Shown: positions 1 to 8,540, counted from the first letter of the stretch. The stretch: 30,845 bases of DNA from Lachnospiraceae bacterium (GCA_009774395.1 VSNQ01000001.1:81638-112482), one strand, 5' to 3'. A program made the numbers and translations. Notes: a model not told the origin generated them from the sequence alone.

Positions 1-767
1 GGATTCTCTGTATTTGATGTTTCTGTTTTTGAATCCTCTACATCTGGATTCTCTGTATTTGATGTTTCTGTTTTTGAATCCTCTACATCTGGATTCTCTG
101 TATTTGATGTTTCTGTTTTTGAGTCCTCTGTTTCTGAACTCTCTGTATTCAATGTTTCTGAATTCTCTGCCTCTGAACTCTCTGTATTCAATGCTTCTGA
201 ACTCTCTGCATTCGATGTTTCTGTTTTTGAGTCCTCTGCCTCTGAATTCTCTGCATTCGATGTTTCTGTTTTTGTATTTTCTGTTTTTGAATCCTCTGCC
301 TCTGAACTCTCTGCATTCGATGTTTCTGTTTTTGTATTTTCTGTTTTTGAATCCCCTGCCTCTGAACTCTCTGCATTCGATGTTTTTGTATTTGAGTCCT
401 CTGCATTCTCCACATTCGATGTTACTGTTTTTGAGTTCCCCGCCTCTGAACTCTCCACATTCGATGTTTCTGCTTTTAAATCCCCTGCATTTGAACTCTT
501 TGCCCTTGATGTTTCTGTTTTTAAATCCCCTGCATTTGAACTCTTTGCCCTTGATGTTTCTGTTTTTAAATTCTCTGATTTTAACGTTTCTGTTTCTAAA
601 TTCTCTGTAACTTCGCTCAAAGCTGCTTCATCCAAAATATTCTCGTTATCGCTAACCTGTGCTGCCAACGTAGTCGTTGCCGTCTGCGGCTGGGCGGTTA
701 TTATCAATGCCGCCGACACGATAGCAGCAACGACACGTTTCATGTTTTTTAACCTTCTGTATTGCAT
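1..767 (-). CDS. Secreted low-complexity repeat protein, N-terminal part (runs off the left edge)
   Basis: An open frame of 255 codons starts at ATG 767 and stays open to the window edge. A ribosome binding site (GGAGGTTG, 771-778) sits 3 bases before the ATG. The product begins with basic residues (MQYRRLKNMKR) and a hydrophobic stretch (VVAAIVSAALIITA) ending near LAAQ, a typical signal peptide. From about residue 60 it is a degenerate repeat of Glu, Thr, Ser, Asn and Lys (units such as DSKTETSNAESSEA). The last three units seen are near-identical 15-residue copies (45 bp, starting at 1, 46 and 91). No catalytic domain lies in the visible part; a functional domain may follow outside the window. 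A probable exported or wall-associated protein with an extended linker. Function unknown. The plus strand over the repeats is also open, but only because of the biased composition. Confidence 0.8.
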   Translation of the reverse strand, partial: MQYRRLKNMKRVVAAIVSAALIITAQPQTATTTLAAQVSDNENILDEAALSEVTENLETETLKSENLKTETSRAKSSNAGDLKTETSRAKSSNAGDLKAETSNVESSEAGNSKTVTSNVENAEDSNTKTSNAESSEAGDSKTENTKTETSNAESSEAEDSKTENTKTETSNAENSEAEDSKTETSNAESSEALNTESSEAENSETLNTESSETEDSKTETSNTENPDVEDSKTETSNTENPDVEDSKTETSNTEN

Positions 768-817
768 TTCCAACCTCCATACATCACAAAAAACTATTTA
801 TCACAATATACCCTCAA

Positions 818-823
818 ATTATA
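818..823 (-). promoter_or_regulatory. Candidate -10 box for the secreted repeat protein
   Basis: The minus strand reads TATAAT here, about 50 bases upstream of the ATG at 767. No good -35 hexamer lies 16-18 bases further upstream, so this is a weak assignment based on one hexamer in AT-rich DNA. Confidence 0.3.
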
Positions 824-923
824 GTACAATATTTTTCCAAATATTTCTACTGAAATATTGTAAAAAAAATGTAACTTGACAATAAAAATCGTTTTTACGC
901 TATGTAATACGGTTAAAAAACTT

Positions 924-1313
924 CTAATCCCCAAAACGATACTCCCTTATTCTCGCATAAAACTTCCAAAAGCGAAACTTCACCACACAAATTATTAATA
1001 TAAGATTCCCCCAACAAACCATATAATCGCCTGCTGGCAAAATCTGGCGCAAAAAAGCTGTTAACGTCAGCATCGGATACTCTCCTTTACGATAAACAAG
1101 TTCTTCCAATCCCACTTCATACAACTGCATCAAAGCAAGTAAGTTATCCGCCTGCGGATAGCATCTGCCCTCCTCCCATTTATAAATTGCCTGCTGTGAA
1201 CCTATCTGCAAATATTCCCGAACCTCCTCAATGGTAAGTTTTTTTGCAATACGAAATTCCCTTAAATTCTCACCAATTACCTTCTTGTCATATTCTAATC
1301 TGTCTTTTATCAT
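924..1313 (-). CDS. XRE-family helix-turn-helix protein with a hydrophobic C-terminal segment
   Basis: A 129-residue protein. Residues about 13-70 form an XRE/Cro-type HTH: GENLREFRIAKKLTIEEV, then a recognition-helix region (SQQAIYKWEEGR) and a conserved tail (PQADNLLALMQLYEV). Residues about 97-113 (GDYMVCWGNLILIICVV) are hydrophobic enough to be a membrane segment, which is unusual for this family; alternatively the C-terminus has been altered. The start at 1313 has a GGAG at 1321-1324, 7 bases upstream. The gene begins 30 bases after the stop of the NYN-like gene (1344-2009) on the same strand, so the two are probably co-transcribed. It may regulate its own operon, but no operator is evident. 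DNA binding is a family inference. Confidence 0.75.
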   Translation of the reverse strand: MIKDRLEYDKKVIGENLREFRIAKKLTIEEVREYLQIGSQQAIYKWEEGRCYPQADNLLALMQLYEVGLEELVYRKGEYPMLTLTAFLRQILPAGDYMVCWGNLILIICVVKFRFWKFYARIREYRFGD

Positions 1314-1343
1314 ACATCATCTCCAATCATTTTTTATTTTTAT

Positions 1344-2009
1344 TTATACAATTTGCTTTAAAATATGATAAATCGCCCTGCCCTCCGTGCGTCCAAACCG
1401 CCGAAGTGCGTCCATGTATAATGCCCTTAATGATTCTGGCGTATCTCCCTGAACCAGTTCCATTATCTGCTCTGTCAGTCCCTCGTAACAAGTGCCTGCA
1501 AAAGCAGCTCTCAATTTCATCCGAAATTCATTCTGCTGACTAAATTTCACATATTCCTCCCCTAAATCCAGCATTTTTGCTTTGTACGCCAGCGCTGCTC
1601 TGCGCTTTTTATCATTAGGGTCATTCAGATTCATCAACCCCGTTGCAATATTTGACGCTGTAACTACACACCCCTCCCGAAATTCCTCTTTCACTTTGCA
1701 GAAATCCGCTACCGCCGAAAATCCCTTATCATTTGAGATAATCGCAATATTCACGCCCCTGTCCTTCTCAAAACACGCCCCAACCTGCGTAGCAATATAA
1801 AAATCCAAAGCATTTTTCCCCACGTTCAAAAGTTTATAAGCATAAAATTGACAACCGCTTTCACGAATCGCATAGAGATCATCTGCCCGAATTTTCGCAC
1901 AGCATTGTGAATAAAAAATATATAATGTATCCCGCTTCGTCAGATATTCCACCCCATGCATCCCATGCGCAGCACCAACATTTTCATAGTCAACCATTAT
2001 AACAGCCAT
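1344..2009 (-). CDS. PIN/NYN-like domain protein, putative ribonuclease
   Basis: A 221-residue protein. The N-terminal 105 residues carry the pattern of NYN/PIN-like metal-dependent RNases: VDYENVG (Asp7), NALDFYIAT (Asp69) and IISNDKGF (Asp94), alternating with predicted beta strands (LYIFYS, FYAYKL, VNIAII). These acidic residues match the family's metal-binding positions, so RNA cleavage is plausible but inferred. The C-terminal 110 residues (about 115-221) are helical and unrecognised, possibly for substrate or partner binding. The start at 2009 has AAGGG and AGGA upstream. It is the first gene of a two-gene unit with the XRE protein at 924-1313, and has an extended -10 promoter plus a 24-bp box shared with the Rpn-like gene. 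NYN proteins paired with regulators occur in stress, RNA-decay and defence settings; nothing here settles which. Confidence 0.7.
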   Translation of the reverse strand: MAVIMVDYENVGAAHGMHGVEYLTKRDTLYIFYSQCCAKIRADDLYAIRESGCQFYAYKLLNVGKNALDFYIATQVGACFEKDRGVNIAIISNDKGFSAVADFCKVKEEFREGCVVTASNIATGLMNLNDPNDKKRRAALAYKAKMLDLGEEYVKFSQQNEFRMKLRAAFAGTCYEGLTEQIMELVQGDTPESLRALYMDALRRFGRTEGRAIYHILKQIV

Positions 2010-2068
2010 ATCCTTTCCCTTTCATCTTTGCATATGCAAAACAATTGTTCTCTTTTGATATTACTATC

Positions 2069-2111
2069 ATATCAGAAATTTTGGGAAATTGCATTTAACT
2101 TGTGGTTTAAA
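2069..2111 (-). promoter_or_regulatory. Promoter of the NYN-XRE unit with shared upstream box
   Basis: On the minus strand an extended -10 (TGATATGAT) overlaps 2069-2075. It lies 12 bases downstream of a 24-bp box at 2088-2111 whose core reads CCACAAGTTAAATGCAAT. The identical 24 bp occurs at 3483-3506, with the same spacing to an extended -10 and the same 78-base gap to a start codon. No canonical -35 hexamer is obvious, so the box may stand in for it or bind an activator. Confidence 0.55.
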
Positions 2112-2159
2112 AACTTGTATTTATTAATTGGATTCATAAAAATGATTTGATTATTATTT

Positions 2160-2317
2160 AGGAATTGTGGGAAAATAAGTGCTCCGATTGCGCAGGATAT
2201 TTCTTCAAGATTGTAGGAGAAAAAACGTAGGCGTAGCGGGCTACGGCGAGGCTTTTTCTCCTGCAAGATTGGAGAAATAGACAAGCAAGATGTGTCACTT
2301 ATTTTTCTACAGTTCCT
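2160..2317 (+). repeat. 158-bp imperfect palindrome, possible structured RNA or mobile palindromic element
   Basis: The outer arms are 2160-2181 and 2296-2317 (22 bp, three differences). All three differences would be G-U wobble pairs in a plus-strand transcript and mismatches in a minus-strand one. Inner arms pair TATTTCTTCAA with TTGGAGAAATA (one G-U) and AGGAGAAAAA with TTTTTCTCCT (perfect). A small hairpin, GTAG-CGGG-CTAC, sits near the centre. The element fills most of the gap between the NYN and Rpn genes (2010-2450), which otherwise holds only the NYN promoter and the hairpin at 2342-2391. It could be a dispersed palindromic repeat or a non-coding RNA. No promoter is evident. Confidence 0.55.
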
Positions 2318-2341
2318 TACATCCACTGACAATAAGAATTG

Positions 2342-2391
2342 CCTGCAATATATTGCTGTAATCCTAAACGAATCATTCAATATATTGCAGG
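2342..2391. repeat. Perfect 14-bp inverted repeat downstream of the Rpn-like gene
   Basis: CCTGCAATATATTG at 2342-2355 is exactly complementary to 2378-2391, with a 22-base loop. It lies 59 bases past the stop of the Rpn-like gene. There is no T-run on the minus strand, so a simple intrinsic terminator is not supported; it may stabilise mRNA ends. Confidence 0.5.
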
Positions 2392-2450
2392 AATAGAATT
2401 TATTTCTGGTAACCCCTTTGGAACCTTCTTTAAAGATATTATATTAGCTG

Positions 2451-3404
2451 TTATTCAGGAATCACTCCACTGCGATTCAATATTTGTTTTATTTCTTCAA
2501 CCGACTTCTCTGCCGCCGTTGCTATCAACTCCAATTTGCCGCCCGCTTTATATAAGTTAATAATCATTTTTTCCTCTTTTTTCTTTTGACCTGATATCTC
2601 GCCTTCCTCACGTGCTACTTCCAATGCTTCTTCCATATTCCATTCTGCTGTTAACATACTAATAACCTCTTTCCCTTTCCTTTTAATATAGTCCGATAAA
2701 ATATTATGTCTGATACAATATTTAATCGTTTGCTCCATACGTTCGGAACTGCCTTTATTGGATTCATACACTTGTACAAACTTACTGTATTGATTTAACA
2801 CATCACATTTCTTTAGAATATCATGATTGTTTTCAGCACGGATATTTATCAATTTCACTTTTAAGTCCATTTGAAATGGATGCTTTTTCTCCTTAAATGC
2901 ATCTGACAGTTTCAGTTCCTTGATATCCCAATCCTCTTTTCCGTTATAGAAAACATAAAATTCGGGTGTAGGAAGCTCTATCCTTGCCGTTCCATATTTT
3001 TTATGTCCCTCAAGCAATTGCTCATACACTCTGCCAGCATACATAAACAGCCTGACTGGAATATTATTATTAATTGTACTTTGGTGCTCACCAAACATTA
3101 GCACTCTGTTTTTAAACAATCCAGCGATATCATTCTGTAATACATTAAAAAATATGTTTTCCAGCCTTTTCTTTATAATTATATCTGTTTCTGCCAACGG
3201 ATCTTCTGGATGCAGCGCATTATACAAACTTCTTAGATTGTCCTCTGCTGTTTCATCACTGTAGAATAAATCTGTAAACAGGCTGTCCTTATATGTTCTA
3301 TTTCCTTCTGTTTGTACCTTCTTTTCATTAATAAATGCTTCTAATTGTTCTTTATTTTGCAATACACACTGCTCTTGAACCTCTTTATGTGCGCTTTCTG
3401 CCAT
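2451..3404 (-). CDS. Rpn-family PD-(D/E)XK nuclease (YhgA-like / transposase_31 type)
   Basis: A 317-residue protein of the Rpn/YhgA-like type, often annotated as 'putative transposase'; the family acts as recombination-promoting DNA endonucleases. The early motif YKDSLFTDLF (about 38-47) is typical. The nuclease core is Asp92 (NDIAGLFKNR) followed by VLMFGEHQS with Glu106 and Gln108, then IPVRLFMYAGRVYEQL (about 115-130) and ELPTPEFYVFYNG. The C-terminal third (NMEEALEVAREEGEISG) is the charged helical tail common in Firmicutes members. The start at 3404 has GGAGGAAGGG just upstream. It stands alone and shares its promoter box with the NYN gene. DNA nuclease activity is known for the Escherichia coli Rpn relatives; activity of this copy is inferred. 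Confidence 0.75.
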   Translation of the reverse strand: MAESAHKEVQEQCVLQNKEQLEAFINEKKVQTEGNRTYKDSLFTDLFYSDETAEDNLRSLYNALHPEDPLAETDIIIKKRLENIFFNVLQNDIAGLFKNRVLMFGEHQSTINNNIPVRLFMYAGRVYEQLLEGHKKYGTARIELPTPEFYVFYNGKEDWDIKELKLSDAFKEKKHPFQMDLKVKLINIRAENNHDILKKCDVLNQYSKFVQVYESNKGSSERMEQTIKYCIRHNILSDYIKRKGKEVISMLTAEWNMEEALEVAREEGEISGQKKKEEKMIINLYKAGGKLELIATAAEKSVEEIKQILNRSGVIPE

Positions 3405-3463
3405 TTCATCCCTTCCTCCCTATAAAATTAATAGTATCACAAAACATATGATCTAGCAATATT

Positions 3464-3506
3464 ATATCAGAGGTGTAAGCAGATTGCATTTAACTTGTGG
3501 TTTAAA
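3464..3506 (-). promoter_or_regulatory. Promoter of the Rpn-like gene with shared upstream box
   Basis: The minus strand has an extended -10 (TGATATAAT, TATAAT core at about 3462-3467) 12 bases downstream of a 24-bp box at 3483-3506. That box is identical to 2088-2111. The box ends 78 bases before the ATG at 3404, exactly as for the NYN gene. Confidence 0.6.
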
Positions 3507-3540
3507 CACACTAAACATCCATCCGTCAGCCTATACAAAT

Positions 3541-3634
3541 ATATTCCCTATTATGTCCGTATGAAAAAATAAATCATACCTTCTACCATATTCCCTATTA
3601 TGTCCATATGAAAAAATAAATCATACCTTCTACC
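3541..3634. repeat. Two tandem 47-bp repeats at the 3' end of the protease gene
   Basis: Copies at 3541-3587 and 3588-3634 differ at one base (G/A). Each holds TCCxTATGAAAAAATAAAT. The second copy runs into the stop codon of the C1 protease gene (3630-3632), so the duplication happened at or just past the gene end. No clear hairpin plus T-run was seen. Confidence 0.8.
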
Positions 3635-6600
3635 GTATACTATAATATACATACCTCGTACCAGTATAATTCCCTACTCCGCTTATCGTTAAACAAGCTG
3701 TTCCTTTCTTATCTGCGTTGACATATGTATATGTATAATCTCTTCCTTTTTGCAATACTTTGTCACCATCTGAAACTTCCTTTAATTCAAGATAGACTGG
3801 CATCCCATTATTGTAACTAAGTTGTTTTTCCCCTGTCGTAATTTTAAAAATGCTGGAAGATTTTGGTGTAATTGTAAAATACATATTAATACTGCCTTGC
3901 AAATAATCATTTCCCTTTAAACGTACAATTGCCTGTCCAGCGTTTGTATTTTTACTGTAGGTTACAGTATAGGGCAGTTTGTATTCTCCCGCTGCTCCCT
4001 TTATAGGCGCAAACTCTCTTAACTCATTTTCGGTAAGTATCTGTTCTTCCCCAGTAAAGGGTTTACTAATTTTCTTTGCCGCTTCAAAATCAATTGCCTG
4101 TAGCATTGTTGCCTTTACAATATTAAATTTAACCGTTACACTTCCCTTATATAATCCCTCACTTGCCGCCTTATAGGTTATAGATGCCTTCCCAAGTTTA
4201 TGATTATTCTTAATCGTTATGGTATATTGTTCTTTCCCAATTTCTTCACCATTTGGCAGTTTTATTGGATAATGGCTTACATCTACCGGCTGTCCTATAT
4301 ATGGCTGATCTGGTATTACAGGAAGCAGCATTTTTTTCATTTCCAACTTCACAATGCGATACTTCTTTGTCTTATTTCCTGTATAGTTTGATAAAGGCTT
4401 TGCAGCTATTGTCAACTGTGCTTTTGCTGATACATTGACATTTTGGTTGGCAGTGATCTCATAACTATCCGAAGGAACTACAAGTTTCCCCGCTTTCACG
4501 GTTACTTTATCTGGCAATACCGCCTGCCCATTATAATATGCATTGGAAAGCGATATCGAAGATATTTTTGCTGGTACAATCTTAAAGTATGCAATCACTC
4601 GATTATTTGTTCCCTCTGCAATTTTAAAATTATCTGATGTTGGCATTCCCTGTGGAATTTCATAATTGTCAGACAATTGTATTTCAACATACGCATTGGC
4701 TATTATATTAGAATTATCATAGGCTACATCAATATTATTTCCATATATATATGTATAATCTTTTCCTTCGCCTGCTTTTAATGCCTTTTTGCCGTTCAAT
4801 ACCTTTACTGTTGGCCGCAATTCTTTCTGTGCATATGTCTGATCTTTAATTGGTTGTATTGTTAAGTTCTCTAATCGCTGTTTCTGTATTGTAAAAGGTA
4901 TTCGCTTTGTCCCTGCATAATCTCCTTTCCCTGTGACGATAATGCTTGCTGTCCCTGCATGAATATTATCTGCATAAGAAATTGTATATTGTGTTTTGGA
5001 AACCACTGTTCCATTCTCGTCTTTCACTATAATCTGTGGTTTTTGTGCTTTTGCATTATATGTATAAACTGCATTGCTTTCTTTTAATAATATATCAAGA
5101 TTACTAATATCTCTTTTACATATAATATTTTTCTTTAAGGCAGATGTTTTACCCTTTACCCTATAGTTTCCCTTCAACGTTATCTGTATATCATATTTTG
5201 TGCCCAAGACTAATTGGGATTGTTCTACAATATGAGTAGTTCCCGCATTATATACTACCATGTCATATTGATTAGTATTCAACTCTGTTTTTCCAATAAG
5301 TACCCGTATATTACTTCCACTATTTTCTGTTTGTATATCCTTAACATGATTATCCGTCTGCAAGCTGTTTTCTATTTGCACAGCCATTGTATCACTATCT
5401 GTCTGCAAATCGTTTTCTATTTGCACAGCCATTGTATCACTGTCTGTCCGCAAATTATTTTCTGTTAGCCTATCCATTGTATCACTGTCTGTCTGCATAC
5501 TGTTTTCTATTTGCGCAGGCATTGTATCACTGTCTGTCTGCATACTGTTTTCTTTTGACTCACAATAACTTATCTGTGCGCTAATACTGCTTTCTGCAAT
5601 TTCTTTTGGCATAATTGTAAAGCCAATCTCCCGTGTACCCTGATAATTTCCTACTCCTGTAACAATTACTTTAGGTGCATCTGTTTCCGCTTTTTCTGCT
5701 GCCAAAATATTGTTGGCATAAACAATCGTATAATCTTTCCCCTTTTTCAGCGTTTTTTTGCCCCATTTTACCGAAACAGATGGCAGCAATTCTTTGCCAG
5801 AATAAATTTTATCTGCCACAGTCATTGTAAAATCTTCTGCTTCTATACTCTTGGGCAAAATCGCAAAAGTCTTTGTCACTTTCCCTTGGCAATTACCTTT
5901 TCCGGTTATCGTAACCGTTGCAGTACCTACATTTGTATTATTTTTATAAGATACAGAATAATTACTTGCTGGTAGTTCTGCACCGTTTACTGTTACCTGA
6001 ATCGGTACTTTATTTGCAGTCCCCGTATATACCACCTGTTCAGGTACTATAATCGCATCTTCCACAATTGTAGTTTTCGTTATTGTATATGGAACAATGA
6101 GTTCTCCTGTATAATTGTTGATTCCTGTTACAGTTGCAGTATAATTGCCCGCATTATATGGCTGTTTGTTAAAAGCAATTTGATAATCATTTCCCTTTAC
6201 CAATAAAATTTCGCCGTTTTTTAATGTCAAATCATCTTGAATTGTCCCACTATAAGTAGTTTCCACAGATTCCAGCATTTCGTCTTCCAAACTTTTCTTT
6301 GTAATCGTAAAAGCTTGTTCGACTGTACCAGTATATTTCCCAATACCTGTTATTAGTGCTTTTGGCGCATCAGATTCTGTTTTATCAGCCGCTTTGCTGT
6401 TATTGGAATAAGTAACATTAAAATCGATATCTTTAATAAGCGGCTCACCCATATAGCTGATTTCTATATCTGGTTCATTTTGTGTGCCGTTGTATTCCTG
6501 ATCTTCGATCTCTTTTACCATTTCAGGAGTAAGCAAACGGTTTTCTTGCGGAACATCAAATTCACTATCACTTGTATATGCTTTGATGCGGTATGTCCCT

Positions 6601-8540
6601 CTGTCTACAGCATCCTGCCAGCCGTTCTCGGTTTTGAGGAAGGTTTCGTTGGGATTGGTGTGGGCTACGAACTTTACAGCATTTCCATTTTGATATGACT
6701 GATCCATAAAAATTGCCGCACCATTTTCACCATCAACAACTCCATTTGATAAAGTAATAACAACACTAAATAAATCTCCTTTTGCTATTGACACATACTC
6801 ATCCAATTTTATTGTATAATATCCCTGAAATGTTGTTGTTCCTGTGGTTTTTGAACTTAGCATTCCTGATTGCGGGTTATCTCTTTCCTTTAGATTTGTG
6901 TATATTTCAACAATATAATCTGTTTCTGCAGAAGCAACTCCCACTCCAACCGCCTCAATCATTTGATTACTTGTACTTTGATATACTGCCGCAGCCGTAA
7001 TAACATTATCACTCTCATATCGAATCCCAACAGAACCATCATATTGATAAATATGATCATAATTATCTGCACTTTCAAATTCGTAAGCAAACATTGTATC
7101 CGCCAATGATGCCTCCTCATATGACATCCAAAAATACCCATTATCTCCGTATTCAGTTCCCCAACTATTTTTAACCAGCCATGCACCATTATTCTTAGGA
7201 ATGTAACTTATACCTGCTTCTATAAATATATCTTTCTGATTCAGCGCTGTATATTTAAAATTATTTTTATCAAAATCATCATCCCAACCAACAATTGCAA
7301 TCGCATGGCTTGTACCATAATCTTGATCATTATAGTAAACTGTCGAACCACCATAAACGGATTTGTCTACCGAATTGCTGCTACACGATTCATCATGCTT
7401 ATACGATACTACAATTGAGCCATACTTCATAATTGCTTCTTTTATAGAATCCGTATTACTTCTATTAATCCAATATGCATTTTGTAAGTGAACAAGATCC
7501 GTATACGCATATTCCTGTGGTATATTTAATTCTTTGGTTTTTTCTGTAACTTCCACACTTGGATATACTAAACTGTTATCTGTTTGTTCATCTGCTATTC
7601 CCGTCCACCTTGCCAAAGCAAATGTTGTATACATACTATTACCACCATTATCTACTTTATCCCTAAACGGTATCACTTTATCTCCTGCAAGCCCGCTATC
7701 TGGACCTTTTAAATCCTCATTATAAAAGAAATTTATCAAATGTGTTTCCGAAAGATTGGATTCTTCACCAGCCATCTGTTTATAAAAACTCTCAGCCACA
7801 GCGATTGGTGCAAACGCCCAGCAAGCCCCCCAATTTCCTTGATTTTTTATTGATGTTATTTGATTATTTTCTATGGCTGAATATCTAATGGGGAGCACAC
7901 TTCTTTCTGTTTCCAAAAAAGCCGTTTCTTTTTGCTTTAAAACTTCTGCTACCATTTCATCAGCAATATATCCTGTCGTGGCAACAATATTATGATTCAA
8001 CTCCTTTCTTATTTTTTCTCTTTCCATTTCTATATCAAAAGACTCCATCTCTGTATCCTTCACAGTTTCAGAAGTTGCATTTTCAAAAGAATTTATTTCC
8101 TTAATATCTGTTATCGTTTCATCACTATCATCTATATCGCTTTCTATTACAGTTATATCTATTGTTTCTTTTTCCATTTCCTCTATTACATTTGAATCAT
8201 TTGTTTCTGATGTTTCTCTTTCTATCTCCTCTGTTACATCTGAATTATTTGTTTCATCTTCCATTTCCTCTATTTCTGTTGTTCCTATATTCCATTCTGT
8301 ATCTTGTTTATTTGCTATCTCTGTTTCAAAAGATTCTGTCTGTATAATTTCAGTTTGAAGCGAATCCGTTTCACTAAATTCTTCCGTATCTATCTCTGTT
8401 TCAAAGTATTCTGTCCTATTTCCTTCCGAAATTTCCAAAGCATAAACTTGCAGGTCATTTGATGACAGTATTATACTTATTATCAAAATTTCTGCAAACA
8501 ATCTCTGAAAGCTTCTAATTCTATCTCTTTTAATCTTCAT
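3630..8540 (-). CDS. Secreted C1 (papain-family) cysteine peptidase with lectin-like domain and Ig-like repeats
   Basis: A 1636-residue exported protease. Residues 1-34 form a signal peptide (hydrophobic LFAEILIISIILSS). Residues about 40-180 are an acidic Glu/Thr/Asp linker. The papain domain (about 220-485) has the oxyanion Gln234 and nucleophile Cys240 in NQGNWGACWAFA, His412 in GTSHAIAIVGWD and Asn458 in LVKNSWGTEYG, so the catalytic set is complete. A domain of about 175 residues (485-660) matches the lectin-like domain that follows C1 peptidases in Firmicutes. The rest is about eleven 70-85-residue Ig-like repeats with the signature YxG...DYTxxYxNN...GxGNYxGT...FTI. One of these carries an inserted 15-residue tandem repeat. 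No LPXTG anchor; the C-terminus is YYSIR. The ATG at 8540 is preceded by TTGAGG. Likely a surface or secreted enzyme acting on host, dietary or competitor protein; substrate unknown. Confidence 0.9.
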   Translation of the reverse strand: MKIKRDRIRSFQRLFAEILIISIILSSNDLQVYALEISEGNRTEYFETEIDTEEFSETDSLQTEIIQTESFETEIANKQDTEWNIGTTEIEEMEDETNNSDVTEEIERETSETNDSNVIEEMEKETIDITVIESDIDDSDETITDIKEINSFENATSETVKDTEMESFDIEMEREKIRKELNHNIVATTGYIADEMVAEVLKQKETAFLETERSVLPIRYSAIENNQITSIKNQGNWGACWAFAPIAVAESFYKQMAGEESNLSETHLINFFYNEDLKGPDSGLAGDKVIPFRDKVDNGGNSMYTTFALARWTGIADEQTDNSLVYPSVEVTEKTKELNIPQEYAYTDLVHLQNAYWINRSNTDSIKEAIMKYGSIVVSYKHDESCSSNSVDKSVYGGSTVYYNDQDYGTSHAIAIVGWDDDFDKNNFKYTALNQKDIFIEAGISYIPKNNGAWLVKNSWGTEYGDNGYFWMSYEEASLADTMFAYEFESADNYDHIYQYDGSVGIRYESDNVITAAAVYQSTSNQMIEAVGVGVASAETDYIVEIYTNLKERDNPQSGMLSSKTTGTTTFQGYYTIKLDEYVSIAKGDLFSVVITLSNGVVDGENGAAIFMDQSYQNGNAVKFVAHTNPNETFLKTENGWQDAVDRGTYRIKAYTSDSEFDVPQENRLLTPEMVKEIEDQEYNGTQNEPDIEISYMGEPLIKDIDFNVTYSNNSKAADKTESDAPKALITGIGKYTGTVEQAFTITKKSLEDEMLESVETTYSGTIQDDLTLKNGEILLVKGNDYQIAFNKQPYNAGNYTATVTGINNYTGELIVPYTITKTTIVEDAIIVPEQVVYTGTANKVPIQVTVNGAELPASNYSVSYKNNTNVGTATVTITGKGNCQGKVTKTFAILPKSIEAEDFTMTVADKIYSGKELLPSVSVKWGKKTLKKGKDYTIVYANNILAAEKAETDAPKVIVTGVGNYQGTREIGFTIMPKEIAESSISAQISYCESKENSMQTDSDTMPAQIENSMQTDSDTMDRLTENNLRTDSDTMAVQIENDLQTDSDTMAVQIENSLQTDNHVKDIQTENSGSNIRVLIGKTELNTNQYDMVVYNAGTTHIVEQSQLVLGTKYDIQITLKGNYRVKGKTSALKKNIICKRDISNLDILLKESNAVYTYNAKAQKPQIIVKDENGTVVSKTQYTISYADNIHAGTASIIVTGKGDYAGTKRIPFTIQKQRLENLTIQPIKDQTYAQKELRPTVKVLNGKKALKAGEGKDYTYIYGNNIDVAYDNSNIIANAYVEIQLSDNYEIPQGMPTSDNFKIAEGTNNRVIAYFKIVPAKISSISLSNAYYNGQAVLPDKVTVKAGKLVVPSDSYEITANQNVNVSAKAQLTIAAKPLSNYTGNKTKKYRIVKLEMKKMLLPVIPDQPYIGQPVDVSHYPIKLPNGEEIGKEQYTITIKNNHKLGKASITYKAASEGLYKGSVTVKFNIVKATMLQAIDFEAAKKISKPFTGEEQILTENELREFAPIKGAAGEYKLPYTVTYSKNTNAGQAIVRLKGNDYLQGSINMYFTITPKSSSIFKITTGEKQLSYNNGMPVYLELKEVSDGDKVLQKGRDYTYTYVNADKKGTACLTISGVGNYTGTRYVYYSIR
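5356..5553 (-). repeat. 45-bp coding tandem repeat inside the C1 protease
   Basis: Units begin at 5356, 5401, 5446, 5491 and 5536 (exact 45-bp period). They encode about five copies of a 15-residue unit such as ENSMQTDSDTMPAQI. The array interrupts an otherwise regular Ig-like repeat, so it is probably an expanded surface loop prone to copy-number change. Confidence 0.85.

Noticed and set aside
14..610. 198-codon plus-strand open frame rich in Leu, Phe, Ser
   Set aside because: It is the complement of the low-complexity Glu/Thr/Ser repeats of the minus-strand secreted protein, which has a ribosome binding site and signal peptide.
876..908. Plus-strand TTGACA with TATGTAAT-like sequence
   Set aside because: Spacing is 19 or more bases and no plus-strand gene follows; judged a chance promoter match.
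2072..2380. 102-codon minus-strand frame between the NYN and Rpn genes
   Set aside because: It runs through the 158-bp palindrome and the hairpin, has no ribosome binding site and no family-like text.
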